Below the pieces are notes generated by a model, which saw nothing but the letters and a program-made list of their open reading frames with translations, ran no database searches and was not told the origin of the DNA. From a virus: DNA of 22,051 nt. This document shows, piece after piece, positions 12,421-19,977 of this stretch (within the stretch, counting starts at the first letter, position 1; the number at the start of each line of letters is the position of its first letter). The translations under genes and the position numbers were made by a program. The stretch is from positions 1 through 22,051 of IMG/VR virus record IMGVR_UViG_3300032322_002493; one strand, 5' to 3'.

Positions 12421-14160
12421 CTATGAAGGGTAAGCGATAATCACAATACCCGCTCCGCCGTTACCGGCTCTTGCCGTTGGAGCACCGGTTACTGCGCAAC
12501 CACCGCCGCCACCGCCTGTGTTTTGCGTAGCGGAAGTTGCGTCTCTAGGCGTAGGTCCTGTGTTGACACTTCCATTACCGCCTCCACCAGGGCCTCCAAC
12601 ACCCGTTGTAGGAGTACCATGACCTTCGGCACAACCACCGCCGCCTCCTGCATAAATAACAGCAGTACCAGAAATAGAAGACGGTGACCCAGGGCCTCCA
12701 TCTCCTCCTTTTTCAGTACTAGGTGATCCACCTGTGCCTGCAGTACCAGCGCCACCAGCGCCGCCGCCACCAGCGCCACCAGCCCAGATAGGAGTAGCTG
12801 TTGTACCACCGGGATTGCCTTGAGGTGGTGAAGTTGGGGGTGAATTACCAGTTCCTCCCGTACCGTGTCCATCTCGTCTGTTACCACCACCTGAGCCTCC
12901 TGGGCTTCCAGTACCTGCCGGAGAGGTGCCCGGAGCCCCGCCGCCACCGCCGCCAGCTGAGGTGATCGTACTAAATACAGAATTACTTCCGTTTGTACCT
13001 CCAGGTCCTGGAGTAACCCAGCCTGCACCACCTGCTCCCACAGTAACTGTAAATACACCTGGGGTAGGACTCACAGGAAAACTTGTAGCAGTCCTAAAAC
13101 CGCCTGCACCGCCGCCGCCTTCTCCACCGCCGCCACCACCAGCAACCACTAAGTAATCGACAGAAGCTAAAGAGGGGTTGGTAATTGTAAAAGTTCCGGA
13201 TGAATAAAACGTATGAATTGTTTTACCACCAAAAAAGCTAATAGCGCCACCAGTGGCTTTTGCTGTATTACTAGAAGGAGAAATTGCATAGCGAACTACA
13301 ACAATTCCTGAGCCGCCATTTCCTCCTCCTGATGCTCCATTTTGAGCTCCAGGTCCTCCATTGCCTGTTAAAGGATCTGCATTAACACTTGTAATTGGAT
13401 TATTACCAGGACTAGTCCAGCCTTGTCCACCGGCTGCGTAAGTAACGGGAGAAGCATCAGCAATTGCAACTGCCGAACCACCACCGCCACCGCCGCCACC
13501 GGGACCTGGTGTTCCTGAGCCACCGGCACCGCCACCGCCACCGCCACCAAAAGGTGATGATGGAATACCAGTACCTCCTGAATTTCCTTGTGGAGGTGTT
13601 ACTGGAGGTGTATTACCTGTACCAAATACGCCAGCGCTGGATGAACCGCCGCCGCCGCCGCCTGATCCACCGTTTGCAGTTGGCCAAGAAGGTAGAGGAA
13701 CATCTGCTGTTGCTCCTCCGCCGCCGCCTGCTGACGAAATGGGTCCAAATGCAGAAGAGCTCCCACTTGCGCCAAAGCTAGGAGCTCCTGGACTAAAAGG
13801 TTTCCCTGCACCTCCTCCTCCGACACTTACGGTGTAAATACCAGGGGAAGTTGAAACAGGGAACGACGAGCCTGCTAAAGGATGACCCGGTACATTTGTC
13901 CTGAAACCACCCGCACCGCCACCTCCTGCACCTGTAACTTGATCTCCAGATGCAGGGCCGCCGCCGCCGCCGCCAGCGACAACTAAATACTCAACAGAAG
14001 TGAGAGAAGAATCAAGAACTTGAAATTGACTAGTTGATGTAAATATATGTGCTCTATATCTGGTGGGGCCAGATGTATATTCACTAATAATTCCTCCGGT
14101 TGCCAATTGACCGCCTCCGGAATCCTGGGAGACACTTAAAAGGATTTGAAGAAGAGACAT
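12421..14160 (-). CDS. Glycine-rich tail-fibre / adhesin protein, two tandem domains
   Basis: 579 aa, built from two homologous units at about residues 20-292 and 303-579. Each unit has the same landmarks in order: an N-terminal beta segment, EYLVVAGGGGGG or DYLVVAGGGGGG (57-68; 335-346), GGGGAGGFRT (79-88; 348-357), PG-x-(Y/F)TV(S/T)VG (106-113; 367-374), SAGGGGGA (143-150; 401-410), many poly-Gly loops with PG turns, and GNGG-x-GIV (280-288; 566-573). This is the glycine-rich domain found at the tips of phage tail fibres and adhesins, where polyglycine helices can pack into a receptor-binding sandwich. Cysteines (C510, C555) occur only in the second unit. It probably contributes to host recognition. 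The coding strand is dense in GGN codons, so the plus strand shows CCG/CCA triplet tracts. Confidence 0.85.
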   Translation of the reverse strand: MSLLQILLSVSQDSGGGQLATGGIISEYTSGPTRYRAHIFTSTSQFQVLDSSLTSVEYLVVAGGGGGGPASGDQVTGAGGGGAGGFRTNVPGHPLAGSSFPVSTSPGIYTVSVGGGGAGKPFSPGAPSFGASGSSSAFGPISSAGGGGGATADVPLPSWPTANGGSGGGGGGSSSAGVFGTGNTPPVTPPQGNSGGTGIPSSPFGGGGGGGAGGSGTPGPGGGGGGGGSAVAIADASPVTYAAGGQGWTSPGNNPITSVNADPLTGNGGPGAQNGASGGGNGGSGIVVVRYAISPSSNTAKATGGAISFFGGKTIHTFYSSGTFTITNPSLASVDYLVVAGGGGGGEGGGGAGGFRTATSFPVSPTPGVFTVTVGAGGAGWVTPGPGGTNGSNSVFSTITSAGGGGGGAPGTSPAGTGSPGGSGGGNRRDGHGTGGTGNSPPTSPPQGNPGGTTATPIWAGGAGGGGAGGAGTAGTGGSPSTEKGGDGGPGSPSSISGTAVIYAGGGGGCAEGHGTPTTGVGGPGGGGNGSVNTGPTPRDATSATQNTGGGGGGCAVTGAPTARAGNGGAGIVIIAYPS

Positions 14161-14169
14161 ATTAATTAA

Positions 14170-14868
14170 TCAAGTGATGTTACCTGCAATCACAAATTCA
14201 GTCCCTGCGGACCCTGATACACATAATACAGTAGCTAAACCACGTTGCGCCAAGGTTCTATTACCTGTACCAGAAGCACCCGCTTGGCGTAAAGTAACGT
14301 TAGTTCCTTGAGTAATAGTAATCGTGCCAGTGGTATTGTTGTAGATAGTCACTGCCTGACCAACGCTAAACACACCAGAAGGAACCGTGACACCGGCTGT
14401 GGTGAAAATATGATCTCCTGCATCTGCAGCAGTAAGAGTGTAGGAAGTTGTCTGAACAACTTGGGGAATATCCCTAACGTTACCTGCTGTATCTCTGACA
14501 GTAGTGCCAGAAAGGGTACCTGTGAAGTTTCCGCTTGCAAAATTTGCCGTTGTGCCCGTATGTGTTGGGCCTGCAACTGTTGCACCAGAAACCTGGGTTG
14601 TGAATACGCCAGATTGAAAATTGGCCGTAGTGCCTGTGTGTGTTGGCCCAGCTACCGTTGCACCAGAAACCTGAGTAGTAAAAATACCAGTAACGGCCGT
14701 AATTGTTGTGAAATTAGCCGTATTACCTGTAAAGGTTGCACCGGAGATGGTGCCAGTAATTGTGATATTTGGAAACTGACCTTGAACAAGACCACTAACA
14801 GAGGTGCTTGCGTCAACCCCTCCGTTTGTGTAAGTGATATTATCAACTTTTAGGGTTCCGTAAGGCAT
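14170..14868 (-). CDS. Tail-fibre-like protein with TG-rich repeats (232 aa)
   Basis: Begins MPYGTLKVDNITYTNGG, an opening familiar from cyanophage fibre proteins. Residues about 36-115 are TG-rich beta repeats. A 26-residue unit, SGATVAGPTHTGTTANF followed by QSGVFTTQV, appears twice (the second copy with ASGNF) and is related to the repeats of the 906-aa fibre next door. The C-terminal half (about 130-232; YTLTAADAGDHIFTTAG, TIYNNTTGTITITQG, GLATVLCVSG) is a compact beta domain of the sort that ends fibres. AAGGGAAACG lies just upstream of the ATG as a ribosome-binding site. A trimeric fibre segment or receptor-binding tip is likely. It ends nine bases before the glycine-rich fibre gene. 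Confidence 0.83.
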   Translation of the reverse strand: MPYGTLKVDNITYTNGGVDASTSVSGLVQGQFPNITITGTISGATFTGNTANFTTITAVTGIFTTQVSGATVAGPTHTGTTANFQSGVFTTQVSGATVAGPTHTGTTANFASGNFTGTLSGTTVRDTAGNVRDIPQVVQTTSYTLTAADAGDHIFTTAGVTVPSGVFSVGQAVTIYNNTTGTITITQGTNVTLRQAGASGTGNRTLAQRGLATVLCVSGSAGTEFVIAGNIT

Positions 14869-14909
14869 CTTCGTTTCCCTTTTGTCTTGCTTTCTAAGTT
14901 AAATCAATT

Positions 14910-17630
14910 CTACACAAGGACAGCCCACAGAGATCCACTTGGAACATCCACGGCAAATCCTGATGCAATCTCGACAGGACCCTGACTCAATCCATTATAT
15001 CCAGAGGTTAGGCCAAAGTTGACATCAATAACAATTTTGCTTTGCATAATTGTTGTGATGCCGCCACCCCCACCTCCGCTCTGAACAACCCAAGAGGTGG
15101 TTCCGTTCCCGTTTGTGGAGAGAACAAATCCCGCAGTGCCAACCGTTGTTGGGAATGAGAACAAACCACGAGGGCGGACATCACCAGAACCACTGACAAA
15201 TACGGCGCCGCCAGCGGTAAACGTATCGCCAGAAACAGATACAAACTGACCAGAAGTGGCGACAATATTATTCCCGGTGATTGTGGCGCCCGAAATTTGA
15301 GTAGTAAAGACTCCCGATTGGAAGTTTGCCGTCGTACCAGTAATAGTTGTGCCGGTGAGGCTGGTCGTAAAGTTACCGGCAACAAAATTGGCAGTTGTCC
15401 CAGTGATTGTGGTACCTGTTATGGAAGTTGTAAAGTTACCGGCGACAAAGTTTGCTGTTGTTCCAGTTACCGTTGCACCTGTGACCGTTGTAAACCCAGC
15501 AGATACACCAGTTAAGTTGGTAAACTGGCCTAAATCACCAGTGATTGTTGCGCCTGAAATGCGTGTTGTGTAAGTACCGGAAACAAAGTTTGCATTTGTA
15601 CCAGTAACAGTTGCACCCGTGATGCTGGTCGTGAAATTAGCGCTATCTCCTTGGATTTGAGTACCAGTGATTGTTGCGCCAGTTACTGTGGTAAATCCAG
15701 CTGTATTACCGGTCAGTGTTCCAAATCGACCTGCATTGCCAGTGATTGTGGCACCGGAAACTTGAGTGGTGAAAACACCAGATTGAAAATTAACCGTGGT
15801 GCCAGTAACGGTCGTGCCAGTTAAAGTTGTAAACCCTCCAGCAATACCGGTAAGGTTAGTGAATTGCCCCAGGTTTCCTGTAACCGCTGCACCGGAGATC
15901 TGAGTGGTAAAGACGCCTGATTGGAAATTAACTGTTGTACCTGTGACTGTTGTACCAGTCAGTGTGGTAAAACCACCAGCAATCCCTGTGATGTTGGTTC
16001 CTTGAATCAGGTTGCCAGTGACTGTCGCACCGGAAACTCGAGTAGTGAATACTCCGCTGATTCCAGTGATTTGAGTGAACTGGCCAGTGGTTCCTGTTAT
16101 TGTCGTGCCACTCAGAGTTCCTGTAACAGTGACGCCGGATGCAAAGGAACCCGACCCAAGGACCGCAAGATTACCACTAACGGTCAAGTTTCCTTGAACG
16201 GTATGACCACTAGTGATTAAGGTTTGGAAATTACCGGTCGTTGCGTTAACCGTGTTTCCGGTAATGGTCTGACCCGACAAATTACTGGTGAATACCCCGC
16301 TAATCCCGGTAATCTGAGTGAACTGAGCTGTTGTGCCTGTAAAGGTGACACCAGAAATTGTTCCAGTGGTAACGGTCAACCCAGAGGCAATGGTTGCTGT
16401 CTGCGCAACTGACAGAGTTCCGCTGGTATTGATGTTGCCTGTAACTGTAATGTTTTGCTTAACAATTCCGGTTTCAACTGTTGCAGTTATTGCGTTAAGC
16501 GTGGTGAAGTTAGCTGTATCACCAGTGATAACAGCACCCGAAAGCTGATTGGTGAATACGCCGCTAACACCTGTGAGCTGAGTTGCCAGTATCGTGTTGC
16601 CCGTGACGGTAGCGCCAGAAACACGGGTTGTGAAAACACCGGACTGGAAGTTGGCCGTGGTGCCGGTAATCGTGACGCCTGTCAGACTGGTCGTGAAGTT
16701 GGCACTATCAGCTTGAATCTGAGTACCAGTGATCGTGCTACCAGTAACAGTGGTAAACCCTGCAGCAATACCGGTTAAGTTGGTAAACTGCCCCAGGTTT
16801 CCAGTGATAGTGGCGCCGGAAATTTGGCTAGTGAAGACACCACTGATTCCAGTAAGTTGAGTAAAACGTCCTGTATTACCAGTAATGACCGCCCCAGATA
16901 ACTGGGAAGTGAACACTCCGGAAATTCCGGATAGTTGACTAAATAATCCAGTGTCACCTGTGATGACAGCACCAGAGATTTGAGTGGTGCCGACAATACC
17001 ACTACCAGTGATGTTGGTAAAGTTTGCGTTTGTCCCTGTTACGGTTGTGCCACTTAAGGTCCCAGTGACACGAACGTTGGATTGGAAGGTGGCAACCCCT
17101 GTAACAGCAAGAATATTGCCGACATTTAAATTGGTATTAACAACAGCGTTAACAGTATTGACCTGCTGGAAAACACCACTGGTCGCATTGACGGTATTAC
17201 CAGTGATTGTGGCACCGGAAAGCTGAGATGCAAAAACACCCGACAGACCTGTGACGGTACTGAAATTTGCCGAGTTACCGGTAATTGTGTTACCGCTGAT
17301 ATTGCCACTGACAGTTAAATTGTTTTGAACCGTTAGGTTGATGAACGTTACACCACCACTAACAACAAGAGTATTTAAAGATGTGGCGCCAAGAACCGTC
17401 AGGCCACTGGCGATCGTGACATTCTCTTGAACATCGATAGAACCACTGATTGTACCGCCGGTTCTGGGCAGGTAATAAACGTTGAGATATGCCTTGGTTC
17501 CGGATATTGTTAGCTTCTTATTCTTAATCGCAGGGTCAACTTCGCCGGTATCTACAACCGTAAATAGGTCGTTATCGGCTAAGTCGAGACCTGCGAGTTC
17601 TTGTAGCTCGGATATCCGTCTGTTAGCCAC
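14910..17630 (-). CDS. Large repeat tail-fibre protein (906 aa)
   Basis: Start GTG 17630. The N-terminus (RRISELQELAGLDLADNDLFTVVDT...AIKNKKLT, residues 4-41) is of the kind that attaches cyanophage fibres to the tail. Residues about 112-800 are beta-solenoid-like repeats: a 26-aa unit (SGAxITGNxxxFxxLTGISGVFTSQL) alternating with a 20-21-aa unit (GTTVTGTTxNFxSGVFTTxI), often giving a 46-aa higher-order period. The last 105 residues (GDVRPRGLFSFPTTVGTAG..., a GGGGGG hinge, SKIVIDVNFGL...) form a different C-terminal domain. The protein is almost free of Cys and Trp, as expected for an elongated trimeric fibre. It would carry the host-range determinant with the two fibre genes downstream. Repeat number may vary between strains. 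Confidence 0.87.
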   Translation of the reverse strand: MANRRISELQELAGLDLADNDLFTVVDTGEVDPAIKNKKLTISGTKAYLNVYYLPRTGGTISGSIDVQENVTIASGLTVLGATSLNTLVVSGGVTFINLTVQNNLTVSGNISGNTITGNSANFSTVTGLSGVFASQLSGATITGNTVNATSGVFQQVNTVNAVVNTNLNVGNILAVTGVATFQSNVRVTGTLSGTTVTGTNANFTNITGSGIVGTTQISGAVITGDTGLFSQLSGISGVFTSQLSGAVITGNTGRFTQLTGISGVFTSQISGATITGNLGQFTNLTGIAAGFTTVTGSTITGTQIQADSANFTTSLTGVTITGTTANFQSGVFTTRVSGATVTGNTILATQLTGVSGVFTNQLSGAVITGDTANFTTLNAITATVETGIVKQNITVTGNINTSGTLSVAQTATIASGLTVTTGTISGVTFTGTTAQFTQITGISGVFTSNLSGQTITGNTVNATTGNFQTLITSGHTVQGNLTVSGNLAVLGSGSFASGVTVTGTLSGTTITGTTGQFTQITGISGVFTTRVSGATVTGNLIQGTNITGIAGGFTTLTGTTVTGTTVNFQSGVFTTQISGAAVTGNLGQFTNLTGIAGGFTTLTGTTVTGTTVNFQSGVFTTQVSGATITGNAGRFGTLTGNTAGFTTVTGATITGTQIQGDSANFTTSITGATVTGTNANFVSGTYTTRISGATITGDLGQFTNLTGVSAGFTTVTGATVTGTTANFVAGNFTTSITGTTITGTTANFVAGNFTTSLTGTTITGTTANFQSGVFTTQISGATITGNNIVATSGQFVSVSGDTFTAGGAVFVSGSGDVRPRGLFSFPTTVGTAGFVLSTNGNGTTSWVVQSGGGGGGITTIMQSKIVIDVNFGLTSGYNGLSQGPVEIASGFAVDVPSGSLWAVLV
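15231..17297 (-). repeat. Intragenic 26-aa / 20-21-aa fibre repeats
   Basis: This part of the 906-aa fibre gene is a long array of degenerate repeats of about 78 and 60-63 bp. Copies are close in protein but far apart in DNA. For example 15762-15839 and 15900-15977 encode the same 26 residues yet differ at about 20 of 78 bases, all synonymous, and lie 138 bp apart. Confidence 0.85.
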
Positions 17631-17683
17631 CTATTAAATCACATAACCCAATAAAATGAATTATAGTCGCAGTGTGTTCAACC

Positions 17684-18058
17684 TTATCGAGCTTTAATTT
17701 CAATCCTCGGTAAGTTATTGGATGCAAAATTCCAGGTGGCTTGAAGCCCTGTGACCAAACCACAGGACACAGCAAAAACCAGAATTAGTTCGGCAACCGT
17801 TAGGTTCCGGCGGACATACACGACTTGAGGTTGCTGCATTGGAACCTGAAACCTAGATGGAACCTCTGGTTGACCAGTGGGATACTCCGCTTGCTCTTGA
17901 GCTGCAGCCTGCTGTTGGAGAATGGTCATCCGAATGGCTTCTTCCCGCGCACGAGCTTTCATCTGCTCCAAAAGCTCAGGAGTTATCCCCCCAGGGATTG
18001 GAGAGTTCTTCAGTTCAGAAAACTGAGGAGGAGTACTGGAAGGAACCTGATCTTCCAT
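17684..18058 (-). CDS. Small membrane-anchored protein, first gene of the fibre arm
   Basis: 124 aa from ATG 18058 (an in-frame ATG at 18091 would add MLVCGKTFCIT). The N-terminal 80 residues are proline- and glutamine-rich with an acidic/basic helix (PELLEQMKARAREEAIRMTILQQQAAAQEQ, residues 27-56), likely a coiled coil. One membrane helix follows (about 87-107, LTVAELILVFAVSCGLVTGLQ), then a short tail with NLPRIEIKAR. The positive VRRN before the helix suggests that the N-terminus is cytoplasmic. It leads the minus-strand arm of fibre genes. It could be an ejection/tail component or a membrane protein acting in the host; nothing in the sequence decides. Confidence 0.7.
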   Translation of the reverse strand: MEDQVPSSTPPQFSELKNSPIPGGITPELLEQMKARAREEAIRMTILQQQAAAQEQAEYPTGQPEVPSRFQVPMQQPQVVYVRRNLTVAELILVFAVSCGLVTGLQATWNFASNNLPRIEIKAR

Positions 18059-18092
18059 GGTGATGCAAAATGTTTTCCCACACACTAGCATC

Positions 18093-18100
18093 TATTTAAA
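18093..18100 (-). promoter_or_regulatory. Possible T4-late-type promoter element
   Basis: On the minus strand this reads TTTAAATA, seven of eight bases of the T4-like late element TATAAATA. It is 34 bases before ATG 18058 and would start transcription within the leader of the fibre arm. The same element is not seen before the other minus-strand genes, and the phage is not shown to be T4-like, so this is weak. Confidence 0.25.
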
Positions 18101-18112
18101 ACGTTTGACACG

Positions 18113-18520
18113 ATGGCCGCATTTGGAATCCGAAAGGGTTTAGAAGATATTGCCCATGAGGTAAAGGGTGTCAAAAACATCCTGGCTTCCATGTGGCACA
18201 GTCGGTATCAAACGCAAGAAACAGACCGCATGAATCCGCAGGCTTTTGCGGATGAGTACATATCTACTGAAGAGTGCGCCAGGCGTCTGTCCGTATCTGA
18301 TCAAAGCATCAGAAACTGGATTGCTGTTGGACGAAAGCAACCCGAGAAAGGCTGGACCGAAGGATTGCATTACGTCAACATTGCCCCCGATGCAGGGAAG
18401 AAGGCAGTCATTCGGATTCCCTGGAACCAACTGGTGATGTCCTTTTCCAAAAACAAAGAGATTGACCTGTCTGATTTCTATGGTCGGAAGTATCAGACGA
18501 CACAGGAGAAACTTGAATGA
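18113..18520 (+). CDS. Helix-turn-helix DNA-binding protein, excisionase-like
   Basis: 135 aa. Residues about 48-100 read YISTEECARRLSVSDQSIRNWIAVGRK...GLHYVNI...KAVIRIPWNQL. That is the winged-helix pattern of MerR/Xis-like (HTH_17) proteins: a helix pair with S-x-Q-S-I-R-N-W as the recognition helix and a following wing. The N-terminal 47 residues are helical (IRKGLEDIAHEVKGVKNILASMW). It may regulate transcription or bend DNA as an architectural factor; no integrase is seen, so a true excisionase role is unlikely. It is divergent from the fibre arm, with 54 bp between the two starts, and could control both. It is the first gene of a six-gene operon and overlaps the next by four bases (ATGA). 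Confidence 0.68.
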   Translation: MAAFGIRKGLEDIAHEVKGVKNILASMWHSRYQTQETDRMNPQAFADEYISTEECARRLSVSDQSIRNWIAVGRKQPEKGWTEGLHYVNIAPDAGKKAVIRIPWNQLVMSFSKNKEIDLSDFYGRKYQTTQEKLE

Positions 18521-19017
18521 TTCCCAATCGTTTCCAGGGATTGGACTTGCCTGCCGTCACCGTTGAGAACTGTTCGCAACTATTGCCCGAATCTTTGTTC
18601 CGGCAAGTTGAAGATTTTCTGCCGCCTTCTGGATCTTTTGATGACGGATGCTTGCGCCGTTACCTGGAGAACGTACGGAATTACGAAGAAGAAGACGCCA
18701 ATTCTGGGATGACCTTGGCAAATCGGTTGCGTCTGGCGTTTGTGGACATGAACCCCGACACGATCTGTGGGAAGTTTCCCCAGGCGGAACTGCCCCTTAA
18801 GCGGCGTCTGCGATGTGTGGCTGAATATCTTATTCGGTCTGGAGAATTTGACAAGCTCCGTGACGAAACCGGTAAACTTGTGAAGAAACGCGGCAACCTT
18901 GGCAAGTTAGTTGTCATCTATAAACCGCTACCTAAACTGCTAGAGTCCCTTGTTCGCCAGGGGTTGATAGAAAATGAACCGTCGAGAGAAGCTGATTCAC
19001 GCTGCGCTGCAGGGTGA
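18517..19017 (+). CDS. Hypothetical protein (166 aa)
   Basis: ATG 18517 overlaps the previous stop (ATGA) and has a proper ribosome-binding site, AGGAGAA, eight bases upstream. The product is mostly helical, with SLFRQVEDFLPPSGSFDDGCLRRYLENVRNYEEED (about 26-61) and a basic C-terminal part (LKRRLRCVAEYLIRSGEFDKLRDETGKLVKKRGNLGKL). The second part could contact nucleic acid. No domain is recognised. The last 14 residues are read through the start of the next gene, which overlaps by 44 bases. Its place beside a DNA-binding protein suggests a role in DNA or expression, without direct evidence. Confidence 0.7.
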   Translation: MIPNRFQGLDLPAVTVENCSQLLPESLFRQVEDFLPPSGSFDDGCLRRYLENVRNYEEEDANSGMTLANRLRLAFVDMNPDTICGKFPQAELPLKRRLRCVAEYLIRSGEFDKLRDETGKLVKKRGNLGKLVVIYKPLPKLLESLVRQGLIENEPSREADSRCAAG

Positions 19018-19360
19018 GGTTGACGAAACCAAAGCCAAGATGCTCAGCCAGACGGTTGACTTCATTCTTGGTGATATGGGGTCGTTGTACTTTAAGTTTT
19101 GGCAGACAGAAGGACCAGGGGTCATGTGCTTCCAGCCTGGCCAAGACCGGGGGATTGTTTACATGACGCTGGAAGAGTTGAACAGCGCAAAAGAAGCGTT
19201 TGAACGCGATAACAACCACGACCTGGTAGAAACTTTCCGACGCATTCTGGAAGCAGCACAAAAGATTGATCCAGAGGAGAAGGCTGGCTATCTCATCAAT
19301 GATGATCAGGGCATTCGCTATTTGGAAATAGACTACAACAAGGTTGTGGACGCAGCATGA
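18974..19360 (+). CDS. Hypothetical protein (128 aa)
   Basis: ATG 18974 lies 44 bases inside the previous gene; the next in-frame ATG (19040) would remove a well-formed amphipathic helix, so I keep the longer form. The protein has a helical N-terminus (NRREKLIHAALQGEVDETKAKMLSQTVDFIL), a central beta region (GSLYFKFWQTEGPGVMCFQPG...GIVYMTLEEL) and a helical end. It is a small alpha/beta protein with no recognised family. Its stop overlaps the methyltransferase-like start in an ATGA. Confidence 0.7.
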   Translation: MNRREKLIHAALQGEVDETKAKMLSQTVDFILGDMGSLYFKFWQTEGPGVMCFQPGQDRGIVYMTLEELNSAKEAFERDNNHDLVETFRRILEAAQKIDPEEKAGYLINDDQGIRYLEIDYNKVVDAA

Positions 19361-19944
19361 CGGTACGGCGCGTCACAGGTAGGCGTGAAGATCTAGAACT
19401 TATTACCCCTACTGAACTGGTTCAGGCCGCCAATATTGTGATGGGTGGGATTGACCTTGATCCTGCTAGCTCCAAGATTGCACAGGAGTATGTACAGGCC
19501 GGGCAGTTTTTTGGTCCGCAACAAGATGGATTGAATTCTCAGCAGTGGTTTGGGCGCGTGTATCTTTTCCCGCCCAGCGGCTGCTACTTCTTTGATAAAC
19601 GTCTGGATAAATGGAAGATGACTAGGGCTTCCTCCCCAACCCTGGTTTCATCTCATGCGGTGTGGTTTCGCCAGCTGTACAAGAAGTGGCTGGCGGATGA
19701 AATAGAGCAGGCAATCTATTTCACCAACTGTCCTGACATGATTCGTTACGAACAAAAGATCTTTGATTTCCCCATCTGTTTCTTGAAGACAGTTCCAAGG
19801 CTGATCAAGTACACCAGCGAAGGGATCGGTGAACACAAGACCTGCAGTTCTTTTGTGGTATATCTGCAACCCAAGACAAATTCCGCAGGGGCAACCATGA
19901 AATTCATTGATACATACGAGCAGTTTGGCCGCGTTATCTATTGA
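19357..19944 (+). CDS. Phage Dam-like N6-adenine methyltransferase homologue with altered motif IV
   Basis: 195 aa. The N-terminal half follows the phage DNA N6-adenine-methyltransferase family: ITPTELVQAANIVMGGIDLDPASS (16-39) with the GxDLDPAS signature, then V-x-A-x-x-FF and QDGLNSQQWFGRVYLFPPS (56-74). In that family the last element is normally N-P-P-Y, the catalytic motif IV. Here it is F71-P-P-S74, so both the Asn and the aromatic residue are lost. The C-terminal half (SPTLVSSHAVWFRQLYKKWLADEIEQAIYFTN...DFPICFLKT) is intact. It may bind DNA or SAM without methylating, or use another mechanism; I have a vague memory of similar FPP forms in cyanophages. It overlaps its upstream neighbour by four bases. 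Confidence 0.75.
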   Translation: MTVRRVTGRREDLELITPTELVQAANIVMGGIDLDPASSKIAQEYVQAGQFFGPQQDGLNSQQWFGRVYLFPPSGCYFFDKRLDKWKMTRASSPTLVSSHAVWFRQLYKKWLADEIEQAIYFTNCPDMIRYEQKIFDFPICFLKTVPRLIKYTSEGIGEHKTCSSFVVYLQPKTNSAGATMKFIDTYEQFGRVIY

Positions 19945-19977
19945 GTTCGGTATAGTTAAAGACGATTGATGGGATCT

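Noticed and set aside
12489-13058. Second minus-strand frame of 189 codons inside the glycine-rich fibre gene
   Set aside because: It is a frame-shifted shadow of GGN tracts giving Val/Ala/Leu/Gln runs; the glycine-rich frame has ordered, duplicated domains.
12421-14160. Possible CRISPR-like or satellite repeat array from the CCG/CCA triplet tracts
   Set aside because: The triplets are glycine codons of a continuous gene; there are no regular repeats with unique spacers.
14308-14853. Plus-strand frame of 181 codons, very rich in Cys/Asn/Ser
   Set aside because: It is opposite the repeat fibre gene; the composition follows from the complement of Thr/Gly/Ala codons and repeats with the fibre period.
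18105-18110. TTGACA as a -35 for the operon at 18113
   Set aside because: It lies only two bases before the ATG, and no -10 follows at the right distance.
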